52,879 bases of DNA from Chloroflexota bacterium (GCA_022561635.1 JADFQV010000011.1:1-52879), one strand, 5' to 3'. Counted from the stretch's first letter, positions 27,188 to 37,307 are shown. Numbers and translations are program-made. The notes: a model not told the origin generated them from the sequence alone.

Positions 27188-27880
27188 TCAGAAGCGGAGT
27201 TCGGCTTCGTCTGCTTCGATCGCTTCGCGAACGGCCTGCAGCGCCTTTTCCCGGGCGCGTAGCTTGGTGGCCGTGTGCGCGGGCATGCTCAGTCCGGCCA
27301 GGGCCGTCGCCTTGTCGCGGGCGGCAGCGACCAGGTCATCTTCCGGGACTACTTCGTCGAGAAAGCCCGCCTCGATGGCGCCGGCAGGCGAGTAGATTTC
27401 GGCGGTGATGACGGCGCGGTGGAAGTGGGCGGGCGCCAGGCGTTGCCGGCAGATCTCCACGCCGAAGCGCGGCATCGTCATGCCGATCGACACTTCGTTG
27501 GCCCCGATCTTGTAGGCGCCGTCCGCACCGATGCGATAGTCGACCGACAGCAGGAGAAACGAGCCCATGGCCAGGGCATGGCCCGTGCAGGCGATGACGA
27601 CCGGCATGGGAAACGAGAGCAGGCGCTCGGACAGGCGGAATCCGCCGATCAGCATGTCGACGGCTTCGTTTCCGCCCCTGCCGACTACCGCGAGGTCGAA
27701 GCCGGCGCTGAACTTGCCCTGGCGACCGGCCAAGACCACGATCGCACCGTCCTTTTCGGCCTGATCCAGCGCGGCATTGATCTCGTCAAGCATCTGCGGA
27801 GACAGGCAGTTGACCTTGCCGTCATCGAGGGTGATGGTGCAGATCGGTTGCTCAAGCTTGTAGGCTACGATGTCGCTCAT
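27188..27880 (-). CDS. Enoyl-CoA hydratase/isomerase family protein
   Basis: Start MSDIVAYKLEQPI; GRQGKFSAGFDLAVV; CTGHALAMGSFLLLSVDYRIG. Confidence 0.92.
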   Translation of the reverse strand: MSDIVAYKLEQPICTITLDDGKVNCLSPQMLDEINAALDQAEKDGAIVVLAGRQGKFSAGFDLAVVGRGGNEAVDMLIGGFRLSERLLSFPMPVVIACTGHALAMGSFLLLSVDYRIGADGAYKIGANEVSIGMTMPRFGVEICRQRLAPAHFHRAVITAEIYSPAGAIEAGFLDEVVPEDDLVAAARDKATALAGLSMPAHTATKLRAREKALQAVREAIEADEAELRF

Positions 27881-27964
27881 TTGAACCTTCCCTTTCCCGG
27901 TGCCTTGAACAGGGTAAACAAGGAAGCGGGACAACGCCAGTAGTTCCAGCGACGCCTCGGTTGT

Positions 27965-29017
27965 CTAGCGTTCGTCGAGGTCCAGTGAGAGGCTGTTGAT
28001 GCACCAGCGTTGGCCGCCGCGATCCCGGGGGCCGTCGTCGAAGACGTGGCCAAGGTGGGAGTCGCACCGTGCGCAGCGAACCTCGGTACGGACCGCTCCG
28101 AGCGAGCGGTCCTCAATTAGCGTGACGGTTTCGGGGGATAGAGCTTCGGTGAAGCTGGGCCAGCCGCAGCCGGAATGATACTTCGCGTTGCTCTCGAAGA
28201 GGGGGGCGCGGCAGGCGGCGCAGCGGTAGGTGCCGTCGTCCTCAGTATCGACGTACTCGCCCGTGAAGGGGCGCTCGGTGCCGGCCTGACGGAGGACCTC
28301 GTACTGCTCCGGGGTGAGGCGGTCCCGCCACTGCTGGTCGTTATCAGCGAGCGGCAGCAACCTACCGTCCTGGCCGGTGTCTTCGGGGGCTACGCCTGCG
28401 GCGTCTGGAATCGAGCAGGAGACGCCGGTGCCCTCAAGGCCGCAGTATCCGCGGGGCACCTTGTGGAGGTATTGCTGGTGATCCTCTTCGGCGTAGTAGA
28501 AGGGCCCGGCGGGTTCGATCTCGGTAGTGATCGGGTCGAAGCCGGCGTCCCGGATCGCGTCGTTGTAAGCGTCGCGGACCATTTCAGCGAGGCGGCGCTG
28601 TTCGTCGCTGGCGTAGTAGATGGCGGAGCGATACTGGGTGCCGACGTCGTTGCCCTGGCGCATGCCCTGTGTCGGGTTGTGCTCTTCGAAGAAGGTCTTG
28701 AGGAGGTCCTCGTAGGTGACCTGCGTTGGGTCGAAGGCGACGAGGACGGCCTCGGCGTGTCCGGTGCGGCCGGAGCAGACTTCCTCGTAGGTGGGGTTCT
28801 TGGTGAAGCCGCCTGCGTAGCCGACGGCGGTGGTGTATACGCCGGATGTTTGCCAGTAGAGGCGCTCGGCGCCCCAGAAGCAGCCGAGGGCGAAGACGGC
28901 GGTCTCGATGCCCTCGGGGAACGGGGGCTGGAGGGCGGCGTCGAGGACCTCGTGTCGCTCGGGGATAGGGAAAGCCGGCTGGTCGCGGCCGGGCAGGGCG
29001 TCTTCGGTGTCGATCAT
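27965..29017 (-). CDS. msrAB: MsrA-MsrB fusion methionine sulfoxide reductase
   Basis: Msr[16 protein letters not shown]...GYAGG; Msr[25 protein letters not shown]...[13 protein letters not shown]...RWCINSLSL. Confidence 0.95.
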   Translation of the reverse strand: MIDTEDALPGRDQPAFPIPERHEVLDAALQPPFPEGIETAVFALGCFWGAERLYWQTSGVYTTAVGYAGGFTKNPTYEEVCSGRTGHAEAVLVAFDPTQVTYEDLLKTFFEEHNPTQGMRQGNDVGTQYRSAIYYASDEQRRLAEMVRDAYNDAIRDAGFDPITTEIEPAGPFYYAEEDHQQYLHKVPRGYCGLEGTGVSCSIPDAAGVAPEDTGQDGRLLPLADNDQQWRDRLTPEQYEVLRQAGTERPFTGEYVDTEDDGTYRCAACRAPLFESNAKYHSGCGWPSFTEALSPETVTLIEDRSLGAVRTEVRCARCDSHLGHVFDDGPRDRGGQRWCINSLSLDLDER

Positions 29018-29085
29018 CGTTTTCTCCTGGTGGCTCAAGAGCATTATAGGCTGAATCGAGATAGGAAAAGAGCGGTTAGAGCGCC

Positions 29086-30051
29086 TCAGACGGTGATGAC
29101 GACTTTTCCTTGGACGTGTCCCTGTTCGATATAGCCAAGGGCCGCAGGGGTCTCGCGCAACGGGTACGTCTTGTCGATGACCGGCCTCAGCTTTCCGGAC
29201 TCAACAAGCTTCGTCAGAACGACCAGGTCTTTCCGATTCGCGACCGAGAGATACCGGCGAAGGTTCTGGCGCGCAAACGGTGACAACACGAGCGGCTTGG
29301 CCAGGCGAACCAGCATTGCGATCCCCTGCGCCCCCGTACCGCTGTTGAGTATGAGAGTCCCGCCGGGCGTGAGCGCGCGCCTGCATTCTGACAAGGAGCG
29401 GTTCTCCACGTTATCGAAGATGAGATCGTAACGTCGCCCACCCTGAGTGAAGTCCTCTTGCGTGTAATCGATCACGTGGTCTGCGCCGATCGAGCGGACC
29501 ATGTCGACGTTCCTCGTGCTGCACACGCCGGCCACTTCCGCTCCGAACGACCTGGCGATCTGTACGGCGAATGTTCCCACGCCTCCGGACGCGCCGTTGA
29601 TCAGGACCTTCTGCTCTGGCTGTAACTTCCCCACATCGCGAAGGGCGTGGAGGGCGGCGAGCGCGGAGGTCGGCATGGCCGCCGCTTCCTCAAACGTGAG
29701 GTTATCGGGCTTCGGTGCGAACTTGTCTTGTCCGGCGCAGGCATACTCGGCGCAGGTGCCGTTGCACGCCCCGTACACTTCATCGCCCGGCTTGAAGTGC
29801 TTCACGTCGGTGCCGACGGCCTCGACGTGCCCCGCAACGTCGTAGCCCGGAACACCGTATTTTGGTTTGAGCAGGCCGGAATACAGGCGCATCGCAAAAG
29901 GAGCACCTCTGACGCTGAAGCAATCGCCGATGTGGAGGCCCGCCGCGCGAACGCGTACCAGCACATCGTCGTCCTTGGCCACAGGCTTGTCGATGTCCCT
30001 GAGTTCCAGGCCATCTGGTGGGCCGTACTTATCCTGGACGATCGCCTTCAT
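29086..30051 (-). CDS. NAD(P)-dependent quinone oxidoreductase-type MDR dehydrogenase
   Basis: [47 protein letters not shown]. Confidence 0.93.
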   Translation of the reverse strand: MKAIVQDKYGPPDGLELRDIDKPVAKDDDVLVRVRAAGLHIGDCFSVRGAPFAMRLYSGLLKPKYGVPGYDVAGHVEAVGTDVKHFKPGDEVYGACNGTCAEYACAGQDKFAPKPDNLTFEEAAAMPTSALAALHALRDVGKLQPEQKVLINGASGGVGTFAVQIARSFGAEVAGVCSTRNVDMVRSIGADHVIDYTQEDFTQGGRRYDLIFDNVENRSLSECRRALTPGGTLILNSGTGAQGIAMLVRLAKPLVLSPFARQNLRRYLSVANRKDLVVLTKLVESGKLRPVIDKTYPLRETPAALGYIEQGHVQGKVVITV

Positions 30052-30061
30052 GGCGGGTCAC

Positions 30062-31867
30062 TCAACTGCGGAACGCTAGACCCGCGAAATCGCCAGACGA
30101 GCGCCAACGTTCGAGATAGTCAAAGTACGCGACTGGGCCATTAGGGTAACCGCTCCCGTTGAGCCGCTCGCGGCGCCCGATTGGGCCCCCCTCGTTGTTG
30201 TAGTACCCGGGCGTGCAGTCGGGGTTTGCCAAGAAAGACCCCACGCCGTTGTCCAAGAGATCGACCCATGCCCCTTCGGCGTCGCTAGTGACCTCTACCT
30301 GCTCCGAGCCCTCCGCTTCCGCATGCTTGACGATCGCGCTGATCGCCGTCGCCGCGTGGACGAAGTTATGTGGAATGTTGGAGATGAGGTTAGCCCCCTG
30401 GGCGACCCCCAATATAAAGAGGTTTGGGAATCCGTGTACGTGGATTCCGTGCATGCTGAGCATACCTTCGGACCAATGCTCCGTGAGGGTGCGTCCGTGG
30501 CGGCCAACGACTTCAAATCCGGCGCGCCGCGAGTGCTCCGTGCCGACCTCGAACCCGGACGCGAAGATCAGGCAGTCGAGGTCATAGTGCTGTTCCGCCG
30601 CCCATACGCCGGTCTCATCGATGCGCTCGACACCGCGGCCGTCTGTGTCGACGAGATGCGCACCGGGCTGGTTGTACGCTTGCAGGTACTCATCACTGAA
30701 GCAGGGGCGCTTGCAGAGCTGCCGATACCACGGTTTGAGCGCTTCGGCGGCGGCCGGATCACGCACAATTTCATCCACGCGCGATCTGATCTCGTTCATC
30801 TTCTCGTCGTCGCTTTCCTCATACGCACGTTGGACGGTGTCCGGGCCCGGCCGGGCGCCCGAAGCCATGACTTCGAGGACCCGGTCGCGGATTCGCTGGG
30901 CAATGTCTGTCCAGCCGTCTTTCACGAGGTCTTCGTCGGCAAACCCGCCGGTCTGTAGGGTGGCAAAGTTCTCGAGCCATTTCTTCTGCCAACCGGTCTC
31001 GAGCGACGCGTACCAGTCAGGTTCGAGCGCCTGGTTGTTCCGCACGTCGATCGAGGAGGGCGTGCGCTGAAAGACGAATAGCTCGCTCGCAGTCTTCGCG
31101 AGGTGGGGTATGCACTGGATCGCGGTGGCACCCGTCCCGACGATGCCGACCCGCTTGTCCGCGAGGCCTTCCATCGGCGCGCCGTCCGGGCCGCCGCCCG
31201 TGTAGTCGTAGTCCCAGCGGGCCGTGTGGAACGTGTGCCCCGCGAAGGTATCGATGCCGGGTATTCCGGGGAGCTTCGGACGATGAAGGGGACCAGTCCC
31301 CATTGCGATGAACCTGGCGCGCAGCTCATCGCCACGGTCAGTACAGATGATCCACCTCGAAGCGTCGTCATTCCACGTGACGCTCGTGATGCCAGTCGAG
31401 AGGAGCGCGTTTTCGTACAAGCCGAACGTCGTTGCGATGCGACGCGCGTGCGCGAAGATCTCGGGCGCCTTCACGTACTTCATCGAGGGAACTGTGCCCG
31501 TCTCTTCCAGCAGCGGGAGATAGACCATGGCGGCGGTGTCGCACATCGCGCCTGGGTAGCGGTTCCAGTACCATACGCCGCCAACGTCGCCGGCCTTGTC
31601 GATGATCCGCACATCGCTAATGCCAGCCTGCTTGAGGCGAGCGCCCGTCACGAGTCCCGCGAAACCGCCGCCGATCAGGGCGACAGTGACTTCCTCACGC
31701 ACGGGTTCGCGGGGGACGGCCTCGACGTACGGGTCTTCGAGCAGGTCTGCGAACCGCCCCTTGGGTTGCACGTACTGCTCGTTGCCATCGGGACGGAGCC
31801 GCTTATCGCGTTCGGAGCGGTATCGCTCGCGAAGCGCTTCGCGCTCAGTCTCAGTTAGGGAATTCAT
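30062..31867 (-). CDS. Flavin-containing Baeyer-Villiger-type monooxygenase
   Basis: VALIGGGFAGLVTGARL; GGVWYWNRYPGAMCDTAA; FAGHTFHTARWDYDYTGG; GTGATAIQCIPHLA. Confidence 0.93.
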   Translation of the reverse strand: MNSLTETEREALRERYRSERDKRLRPDGNEQYVQPKGRFADLLEDPYVEAVPREPVREEVTVALIGGGFAGLVTGARLKQAGISDVRIIDKAGDVGGVWYWNRYPGAMCDTAAMVYLPLLEETGTVPSMKYVKAPEIFAHARRIATTFGLYENALLSTGITSVTWNDDASRWIICTDRGDELRARFIAMGTGPLHRPKLPGIPGIDTFAGHTFHTARWDYDYTGGGPDGAPMEGLADKRVGIVGTGATAIQCIPHLAKTASELFVFQRTPSSIDVRNNQALEPDWYASLETGWQKKWLENFATLQTGGFADEDLVKDGWTDIAQRIRDRVLEVMASGARPGPDTVQRAYEESDDEKMNEIRSRVDEIVRDPAAAEALKPWYRQLCKRPCFSDEYLQAYNQPGAHLVDTDGRGVERIDETGVWAAEQHYDLDCLIFASGFEVGTEHSRRAGFEVVGRHGRTLTEHWSEGMLSMHGIHVHGFPNLFILGVAQGANLISNIPHNFVHAATAISAIVKHAEAEGSEQVEVTSDAEGAWVDLLDNGVGSFLANPDCTPGYYNNEGGPIGRRERLNGSGYPNGPVAYFDYLERWRSSGDFAGLAFRS

Positions 31868-31961
31868 GGCGCACCTCCGTCTCCTGAGTATAGAAGCGCC
31901 GCCCGTGATGATCTAATGCCGAATAGCCTGTCTGTAGGTCTAGTCGCCCTTATCAATCAGA

Positions 31962-32010
31962 TGGAGCGGGAGACGGGATCGAACCGGCGACCCTCTGCTT
32001 GGAAGGCAGA
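31962..32010 (-). pseudogene. tRNA-Gly 3'-half remnant
   Basis: 49 nt matching 33351-33400 with a single 1-nt deletion (CCA end through anticodon loop). Confidence 0.92.
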
Positions 32011-32162
32011 GCGGTCGGAATTGTTGCCCCGGCGCGTTCGCCCAGGCAACTCCCGCCCCAAAACAGGCCGTTTTGGGCATCTGACTCAGGACGTGCTGAG
32101 CATCTGATTGAAGCTTGCCTGGAGCCTTGACGAGCCCGGGCCACATGGCCATTAGGCCGCCC

Positions 32163-33017
32163 TCAGACATCCAATCCGTAGCGATCGAGCGCTGCCCGCA
32201 TCTCGCCGAGCCACTCTGTGCCCAGTTGCCGCCCGTTCGGGAGTTGGTCGTCTCGATCCCAGCGCCGCGTTGCGATCATCGCAAGCATTAGGATCCGACA
32301 CTCGCGAAGCAGGTCTTGATTAGCAGCCGGATAGTGCTCGCTGATTTCCTCGGGCGCATGGGCGATGTCGAACTCGACAGGTCCGCGGCAACACGTCTCG
32401 AGGTCTACAAACAGCAGCCCGTTCTTCGTCCTGAGCAAATTGCCAGGGTGCGGCTCGCCGTGCAGCAGCTGCTCGGAGGCGCCCCGCTGACCGATCGCCC
32501 ACCTCATCTTTCGCAACGTGTTGCTCAGGAGCTCCCGGTCCGCATCTCCGAGCTCCGGAGTCTGGGCGCGGTTGCCAATCAGCCGCTGCATCTCCGCGAC
32601 TCGATCCGTGAAGTGCGGCGCAGGGAGATCGATTTCCCGCATGCCAGCGTGCAGCCGCGCGAGCGCCTGCGCGTACTCGGCTGGCGCGACGTCTTGAGGC
32701 GATACAGGCTCGTAGTAGGTCCATAACGTAACGACGAAGCCGTCCCGCACGTAAACGCGCGGCTCCACCCGAGGCTCAAGCGCAGCCACCGGGCCATCGG
32801 TTTCGGCGAGACGGCGAGCAACCTCGACTTCGAACTCCGCGCTGGTCTGATACGAGAGCGGCGCGACCCGAGCGAGAACGTCACAAGGGGTCAGGCGAAG
32901 GACGATCCGGTTCGAGTTGTGGACAACGACCGCATCCTCGACTCGAAGGCCTAGCGTGGAGGCCGCCGACCTCCCGGCCTCAATTGCGCGCTGGACTTCT
33001 GATGGTTCCATCGCCAT
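32163..33017 (-). CDS. Aminoglycoside phosphotransferase/choline kinase-family protein
   Basis: LLHGEPHPGNLLRTKNGLLFVDLETCCRGPVEFDIAH (Brenner-type HGDxHxxN...D variant). Confidence 0.85.
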   Translation of the reverse strand: MAMEPSEVQRAIEAGRSAASTLGLRVEDAVVVHNSNRIVLRLTPCDVLARVAPLSYQTSAEFEVEVARRLAETDGPVAALEPRVEPRVYVRDGFVVTLWTYYEPVSPQDVAPAEYAQALARLHAGMREIDLPAPHFTDRVAEMQRLIGNRAQTPELGDADRELLSNTLRKMRWAIGQRGASEQLLHGEPHPGNLLRTKNGLLFVDLETCCRGPVEFDIAHAPEEISEHYPAANQDLLRECRILMLAMIATRRWDRDDQLPNGRQLGTEWLGEMRAALDRYGLDV

Positions 33018-33350
33018 CGTCCGATCTGGAGTGACCCGGGTTTGACGGATACTTTGGTGGGTGGTTCATGGCCGCCTGGATGAAGGCGACAACGTGGTTG
33101 CCGCACTTGCCGCTGAGTTGCTTCTCGCGGAGTGCTGGGAATAGTCGAGTCCGCTTGGTCATGGCGCGAATTGTACAACCAGGTGCGCGAGCAGCGCGTG
33201 GACATCTGCCTGCATGTCAGGATGGCCTCGAATTCGTATCTACGTGAAGTCAGAGGTGCAGCCCGCCAGATACAGAACCGGGGTGGGGAGAACATCTGAC
33301 TACTGGAAAACCAGCGGAATTTTGGGACTCTCGATGGCAGAAATCGTATC

Positions 33351-33425
33351 TGGAGCGGGAGACCGGGATCGAACCGGCGACCCTCTGCTTGGAAGGCAGA
33401 TGCTCTACCGCTGAGCTACTCCCGC
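33351..33425 (-). tRNA. tRNA-Gly (anticodon TCC), CCA encoded
   Basis: GCGGGAGTAGCTCAGCGGTAGAGCATCTGCCTTCCAAGCAGAGGGTCGCCGGTTCGATCCCGGTCTCCCGCTCCA folds as a standard cloverleaf. Confidence 0.97.
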
Positions 33426-33572
33426 TCGCAGGTCGATTGTATAGCGGAAACGGGCGCGATGACGAACCCCGTCCGGGCGCCGGCTACGCCCTGTAGAATA
33501 GCTCGCAGGTCGCAGCCGTGAGGCCGGAGTACAGGCCCGGTTCATGCTGGAAGGCCGACTAGGAGGGCAAGG

Positions 33573-34010
33573 ATGGCTACCGGGCAGCGGAAGGCGAAGG
33601 CTCAGCCAGTAGGCAAGAGAGCGGCCGATTCGAAGAAGTCCACTTACGCCAGAGGTCACCGGTTGTCCGGTAAGAAGCTGGAGTTCTTGCTGAAGGCCGA
33701 AGACGAGACCCTCCGCGAGCGCGCGGCCGGAGCGGCTTCCGGGCGAGCGGCGAAGACGCTGGCGAAAGAGGGTCGGCTGCGTGCTCTACTAGTCGCCTTG
33801 AATCGCGGAACGGTTCTCAAGCAGCACCACACGGACGGGCCCGTTTCGATTCAGTGTCTGAGAGGCAACGTGGTCATCACGGTCGGTGATGAGTCCACCG
33901 AGCTAACATCTGGCGGACTTTTGATCCTGGCCTCGAAGGTGCAGCACGAGGCGAAGGCGTTGAGGGATTCGTCGATCCTGATAACGATGAGCTTCCTGCG
34001 GGGCAAGTGA
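33573..34010 (+). CDS. Cupin-like protein with basic N-terminus
   Basis: TVLKQHHTDGPVSIQCLRGNVVITVGDESTELTSGGLLILASKVQHEAKAL. Confidence 0.75.
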   Translation: MATGQRKAKAQPVGKRAADSKKSTYARGHRLSGKKLEFLLKAEDETLRERAAGAASGRAAKTLAKEGRLRALLVALNRGTVLKQHHTDGPVSIQCLRGNVVITVGDESTELTSGGLLILASKVQHEAKALRDSSILITMSFLRGK

Positions 34011-34060
34011 TGCGGGGCCGCTAGCGCGGGACGTCGGCGACTCGGCGGAGGGGCTGATCG

Positions 34061-34543
34061 CTACCGGACTTCGATACTGCCGGTCATGACGTCGGGATGG
34101 AAGTCGCAGCGAAACTGTATCTCGCCGGGGCTGTCCGGCGCAGTCCAGACGAGAGTTCCCGTGTCGCCTGGGAGGAATCGTAGCTCGTGATCAGAGATGG
34201 TGTCGTCAGCCGTGCCGAACGCACCGTCTCCTCCGTCGACACGCATGTTGTGCCAGCTCAGGCCGTCGTTGGTGATGTTGAACGTCACCTGCTGCCCGGT
34301 GCTCACGATGAAGGCGGCAGGCTCAAACCTCTGAGATCCGCTGGTGACGAGCCCGTCAACGGAGTCTTCCCGCTGGGATATTTCGAAGGTCGCAGCACTG
34401 TTTTCGGGCGCCTCCTGCGCTTGCGACGTCGGCGTCTCGGTCTGGGGAGGTTCGTCTCCATCGTCGCCACACGCCGCAACGCCCACGAGGATCAGCGCGA
34501 ACAGGAACGAGACGACGATTACTTGAGACTTCATGGTGACCAC
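34061..34543 (-). CDS. Secreted cupredoxin-domain lipoprotein
   Basis: VGVAACGDD lipobox; FNITNDGLSWHNM...FRCDFHPDVMTGSIEV. Confidence 0.85.
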   Translation of the reverse strand: MVTMKSQVIVVSFLFALILVGVAACGDDGDEPPQTETPTSQAQEAPENSAATFEISQREDSVDGLVTSGSQRFEPAAFIVSTGQQVTFNITNDGLSWHNMRVDGGDGAFGTADDTISDHELRFLPGDTGTLVWTAPDSPGEIQFRCDFHPDVMTGSIEVR

Positions 34544-34673
34544 CCTGCCAGCCAGCAGCAGGCGCCTGGCTGCGCCGCCGACCCTCTCGCCTGGTGACGA
34601 GAGTATAGCAGCTGGTGGGCAAGGCTATTGCGACTCACAGGAGCTGCGCGAACGTAGGGCGGAGGACGATGGG

Positions 34674-35348
34674 TCAGTTGGCCGGGGCGTCGGTGCGGAG
34701 GCGGTAGCCGCGGCGGGGCAGGTTCTGGATGAGGTCTGGCGCGCCGATGGAGGCGAGCTTGGCGCGGATGGCGCGGATGTGGGTGCGCAGGGCGTCGGTG
34801 CTGCGGACTTCGGTGGCCCAGATGCGGTGCATCATCTCGTCGGTGGGGACGACTGCGCCGCGCGCCGAGGCGATGGTGCGCAGGATCTGTACTTCGCGGC
34901 CGGTGAGGACGGCGCTGCGTTGGCCAAGCGTGATGGTATCGGCGGCGGAGTCGAGGACAACGCCGCCGGGTAGTTCGATTTCGCGGGTGCCACCGCTGCC
35001 CCGGACCAGAAGTTGGAGGGCCTGGCGCATTTCGCGCAGGTCCAGCGGCCGCCGGAAGATCTGGACGGCGCCACGGGGAAGGCGCCAGCGGTTCCAGCGG
35101 GTGGCCTCGCCGGCGATGACGGCTAGCGGCACGTCGCGGCCGGTGCTGGCGATGAGGCGGCGAGCTTCGGTAACGTCTTCCGGCCAGAGGGCGTCGGCGA
35201 CGACGGCGTCGACGCGCATCGTAACGAGTGCGCGCGTGGCGGCGTCACTGTCTTTGGCGACGGCCACGTCGACGCCGCTGCCAGACATGGCGCGTCTGAC
35301 GAGGTTGCCGAGTGATGTGTCCGCGGTGATGAGAAGTGCGCCTGCCAT
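34674..35348 (-). CDS. OmpR-type winged-helix regulator with atypical receiver
   Basis: C-terminal wHTH LTGREVQILRTIASARGAVVPTDEMMHRIWATEVRSTDALRTHIRAIRAKL...RRGYRL; receiver has VVADALWPE and FRRPLD instead of KP. Confidence 0.85.
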   Translation of the reverse strand: MAGALLITADTSLGNLVRRAMSGSGVDVAVAKDSDAATRALVTMRVDAVVADALWPEDVTEARRLIASTGRDVPLAVIAGEATRWNRWRLPRGAVQIFRRPLDLREMRQALQLLVRGSGGTREIELPGGVVLDSAADTITLGQRSAVLTGREVQILRTIASARGAVVPTDEMMHRIWATEVRSTDALRTHIRAIRAKLASIGAPDLIQNLPRRGYRLRTDAPAN

Positions 35349-35369
35349 AGAAGCTACCCCCTTATGAGC

Positions 35370-36266
35370 CTATGATTGGTTGTATGAGTTCGCTGCAAGG
35401 AGCGAGGCATTGAGGCTGGGGATGGTGCGCGTCGCCTGGCTCGTGCTCGCGATTCTGGCTGCGTTCGTGATATTCGTTGAGTGCCTGGCGGATGTCGGTG
35501 GAAGCGCGACGCCGATCCCGCGGCCGACGCCCCAGGTCAGCGAGCCGTTGCCGCTGTACTCGATCAGCTCGAATATCTGATCTCCGTTGTCGTAGCGCAC
35601 GAGGATGTGCGCGTCGTCTGTTGTAAACCACGCCTTCTGATCGCGGCCGGCGTCGATTTCGAGGCGCCAGGTGTCGAAGCTGCCGGCCGGCACGTCGATC
35701 GTCTCGCCCCCGGTAACTTCCAGCTTGACTGCCAGCCGCTGTGGTGGCGCGGGCGCCTGGCAAGCGACGATGTCCGCATACTCGGTCTCGAACCCCTGTG
35801 AGAAGTCGATCGTGCGCCAGACGAAGAGGTCGGACCAACTGTCGTAGGCGACGTGCGGAACGTCCAGCGTGTCGGTACGTTCGCCGTCTTCGCGTACGTT
35901 GACGACTGTGACGTCGCTGCCCACATAGTCGGCGCTGCAGCTGGCGGCACCGTCGGGCCCGTCGATGACGTAGGTGGTGTTACGAGGCTGCAGGTCTGCT
36001 CGACCGACGACGACCGCGGCGTTGTTGGTGAACTCGGTTCCGGGGAAGACGTAGTCCTGGCGTAGGAGGTAGGCGTCGTCGCCCTCGGGATCGACGCTCA
36101 TCTGCAGCGTGCCGACTTCTTCGCCATCGTCGTCGAGCACGCGGTAGGTGGCGCGCTCTTGGTCCGGCCAGGGGATCTCAGAGACGATATCGGTGGCCTT
36201 GATGTTGTCCTCGGTGCAGGCGGCGAGGAGCAGAACGGCGGCGAGGGCGATGATGATGAGGCGCAT
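35370..36266 (-). CDS. Lipoprotein, DUF3108-like (C-terminal boundary uncertain)
   Basis: LIIIALAAVLLLAACTED lipobox; DVPAGSFDTWRLEI; KAWFTTDDAHILVRYDN. Confidence 0.7.
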   Translation of the reverse strand: MRLIIIALAAVLLLAACTEDNIKATDIVSEIPWPDQERATYRVLDDDGEEVGTLQMSVDPEGDDAYLLRQDYVFPGTEFTNNAAVVVGRADLQPRNTTYVIDGPDGAASCSADYVGSDVTVVNVREDGERTDTLDVPHVAYDSWSDLFVWRTIDFSQGFETEYADIVACQAPAPPQRLAVKLEVTGGETIDVPAGSFDTWRLEIDAGRDQKAWFTTDDAHILVRYDNGDQIFELIEYSGNGSLTWGVGRGIGVALPPTSARHSTNITNAARIASTSQATRTIPSLNASLLAANSYNQS

Positions 36267-36272
36267 CGCGGC

Positions 36273-37307
36273 CTAGGTCCCCGCCGCGATGACTTCGCGG
36301 GTGCGGGCGAGCGCTTCTTCGACGTGGCTGCGCTCGATGCCGAAGTGCGTCACCCAGCGGATGCGGCGGCGGCCCTCGTCGAAGCAGAGGATTCCTTTCT
36401 CGGCGAGACGCCTGACGAAGAGGCCGGTGTCCCAGCCTTCGATTGAGAAGTAGATGAGGTTCGATTGCGGTTCTGGGTCGAGGCTGACGCCGGGCATCTC
36501 ACGGAGACCGTCGGCGGCGAGGCGGGCGTTCTCGTGGTCCTCGGCGAGACGGTCGACCATGTTGTCGAGGGCGTAGATGCCGGCGGCGGCGAGCACACCA
36601 GCCTGTCGCATGCCGCCTCCCAGCAGCTTGCGGTTGCGCCGTGCCTCACGGATAAAGTCGCGTTCACCGCAGATGACGGAGCCGACGGGGCAGCCGAGGC
36701 CCTTGGAGAGGCTGAAGCAGACGGAATCGGCGTGAGCGGCGAGGCTGGCCGGCGCGACTCCGAGGGCGACAGCGGCGTTGAAGATGCGTGCGCCGTCCAT
36801 GTGGACGGGGAGGCCGTGGTCGTCGGCAAGCCGGCGGACGGAGGCGAGGTCTTCTTCGTCGAGGACGGCGCCGCCGCAGCGGTTGTGCGTGTTCTCCACG
36901 GTGATCAGGCCGGTTCGCGGGAAGTGGTCATCGTCGGGCCGTATTTTGGCGCGGGCCTCGGCCAAGTCCAAGCGGCCTTTGGCATCGTTGCGGACAGGCC
37001 GCAGGCCGATGCCACCGAGGGCCCAGGCGCCGCCCTGCTCGAAGAAGAGGATGTGCGCCTCATCGCCGACGATGACTTCGGCGCCGCGGCCACAGTGTGT
37101 GAGGAGCGCGATGAGGTTGCTCTGCGTGCCGCTGGAGGTGAAGAGCGCGGCTTCCTTGCCGAGGCGCTCGGCAGCCATCTCCTGGAAGCGGTTGATGGTG
37201 GGGTCCTCGGCGAACACGTCGTCGCCAAGCTCGGCCGCGGCCATCGCCGCGCGCATCTCGGGAGAGGGCAGCGTCAACGTGTCGCTGCGCAGGTCGATCG
37301 GGTCCAT
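36273..37307 (-). CDS. Low-specificity L-threonine aldolase family (PLP beta-eliminating lyase)
   Basis: MDPIDLRSDTLTLPSPEMRAAMAAAELGDDVFAEDPT; ENTHNRCGG; FSLSKGLGCPVGSVICG. Confidence 0.95.
   Translation of the reverse strand: MDPIDLRSDTLTLPSPEMRAAMAAAELGDDVFAEDPTINRFQEMAAERLGKEAALFTSSGTQSNLIALLTHCGRGAEVIVGDEAHILFFEQGGAWALGGIGLRPVRNDAKGRLDLAEARAKIRPDDDHFPRTGLITVENTHNRCGGAVLDEEDLASVRRLADDHGLPVHMDGARIFNAAVALGVAPASLAAHADSVCFSLSKGLGCPVGSVICGERDFIREARRNRKLLGGGMRQAGVLAAAGIYALDNMVDRLAEDHENARLAADGLREMPGVSLDPEPQSNLIYFSIEGWDTGLFVRRLAEKGILCFDEGRRRIRWVTHFGIERSHVEEALARTREVIAAGT

Noticed and set aside
31916-32170. Short ORFs over the tRNA-Gly remnant
   Set aside because: They are read-throughs of the tRNA fragment and of the hairpin region; no coding signal.
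32980-33162. 60-aa minus ORF MTKRTRLFPALREKQLSGKCGNHVVAFIQAAMNHPPKYPSN...
   Set aside because: Start region looks protein-like but it overlaps the APH gene and the tail is non-descript; could be a gene remnant in the island, not supported enough to annotate.
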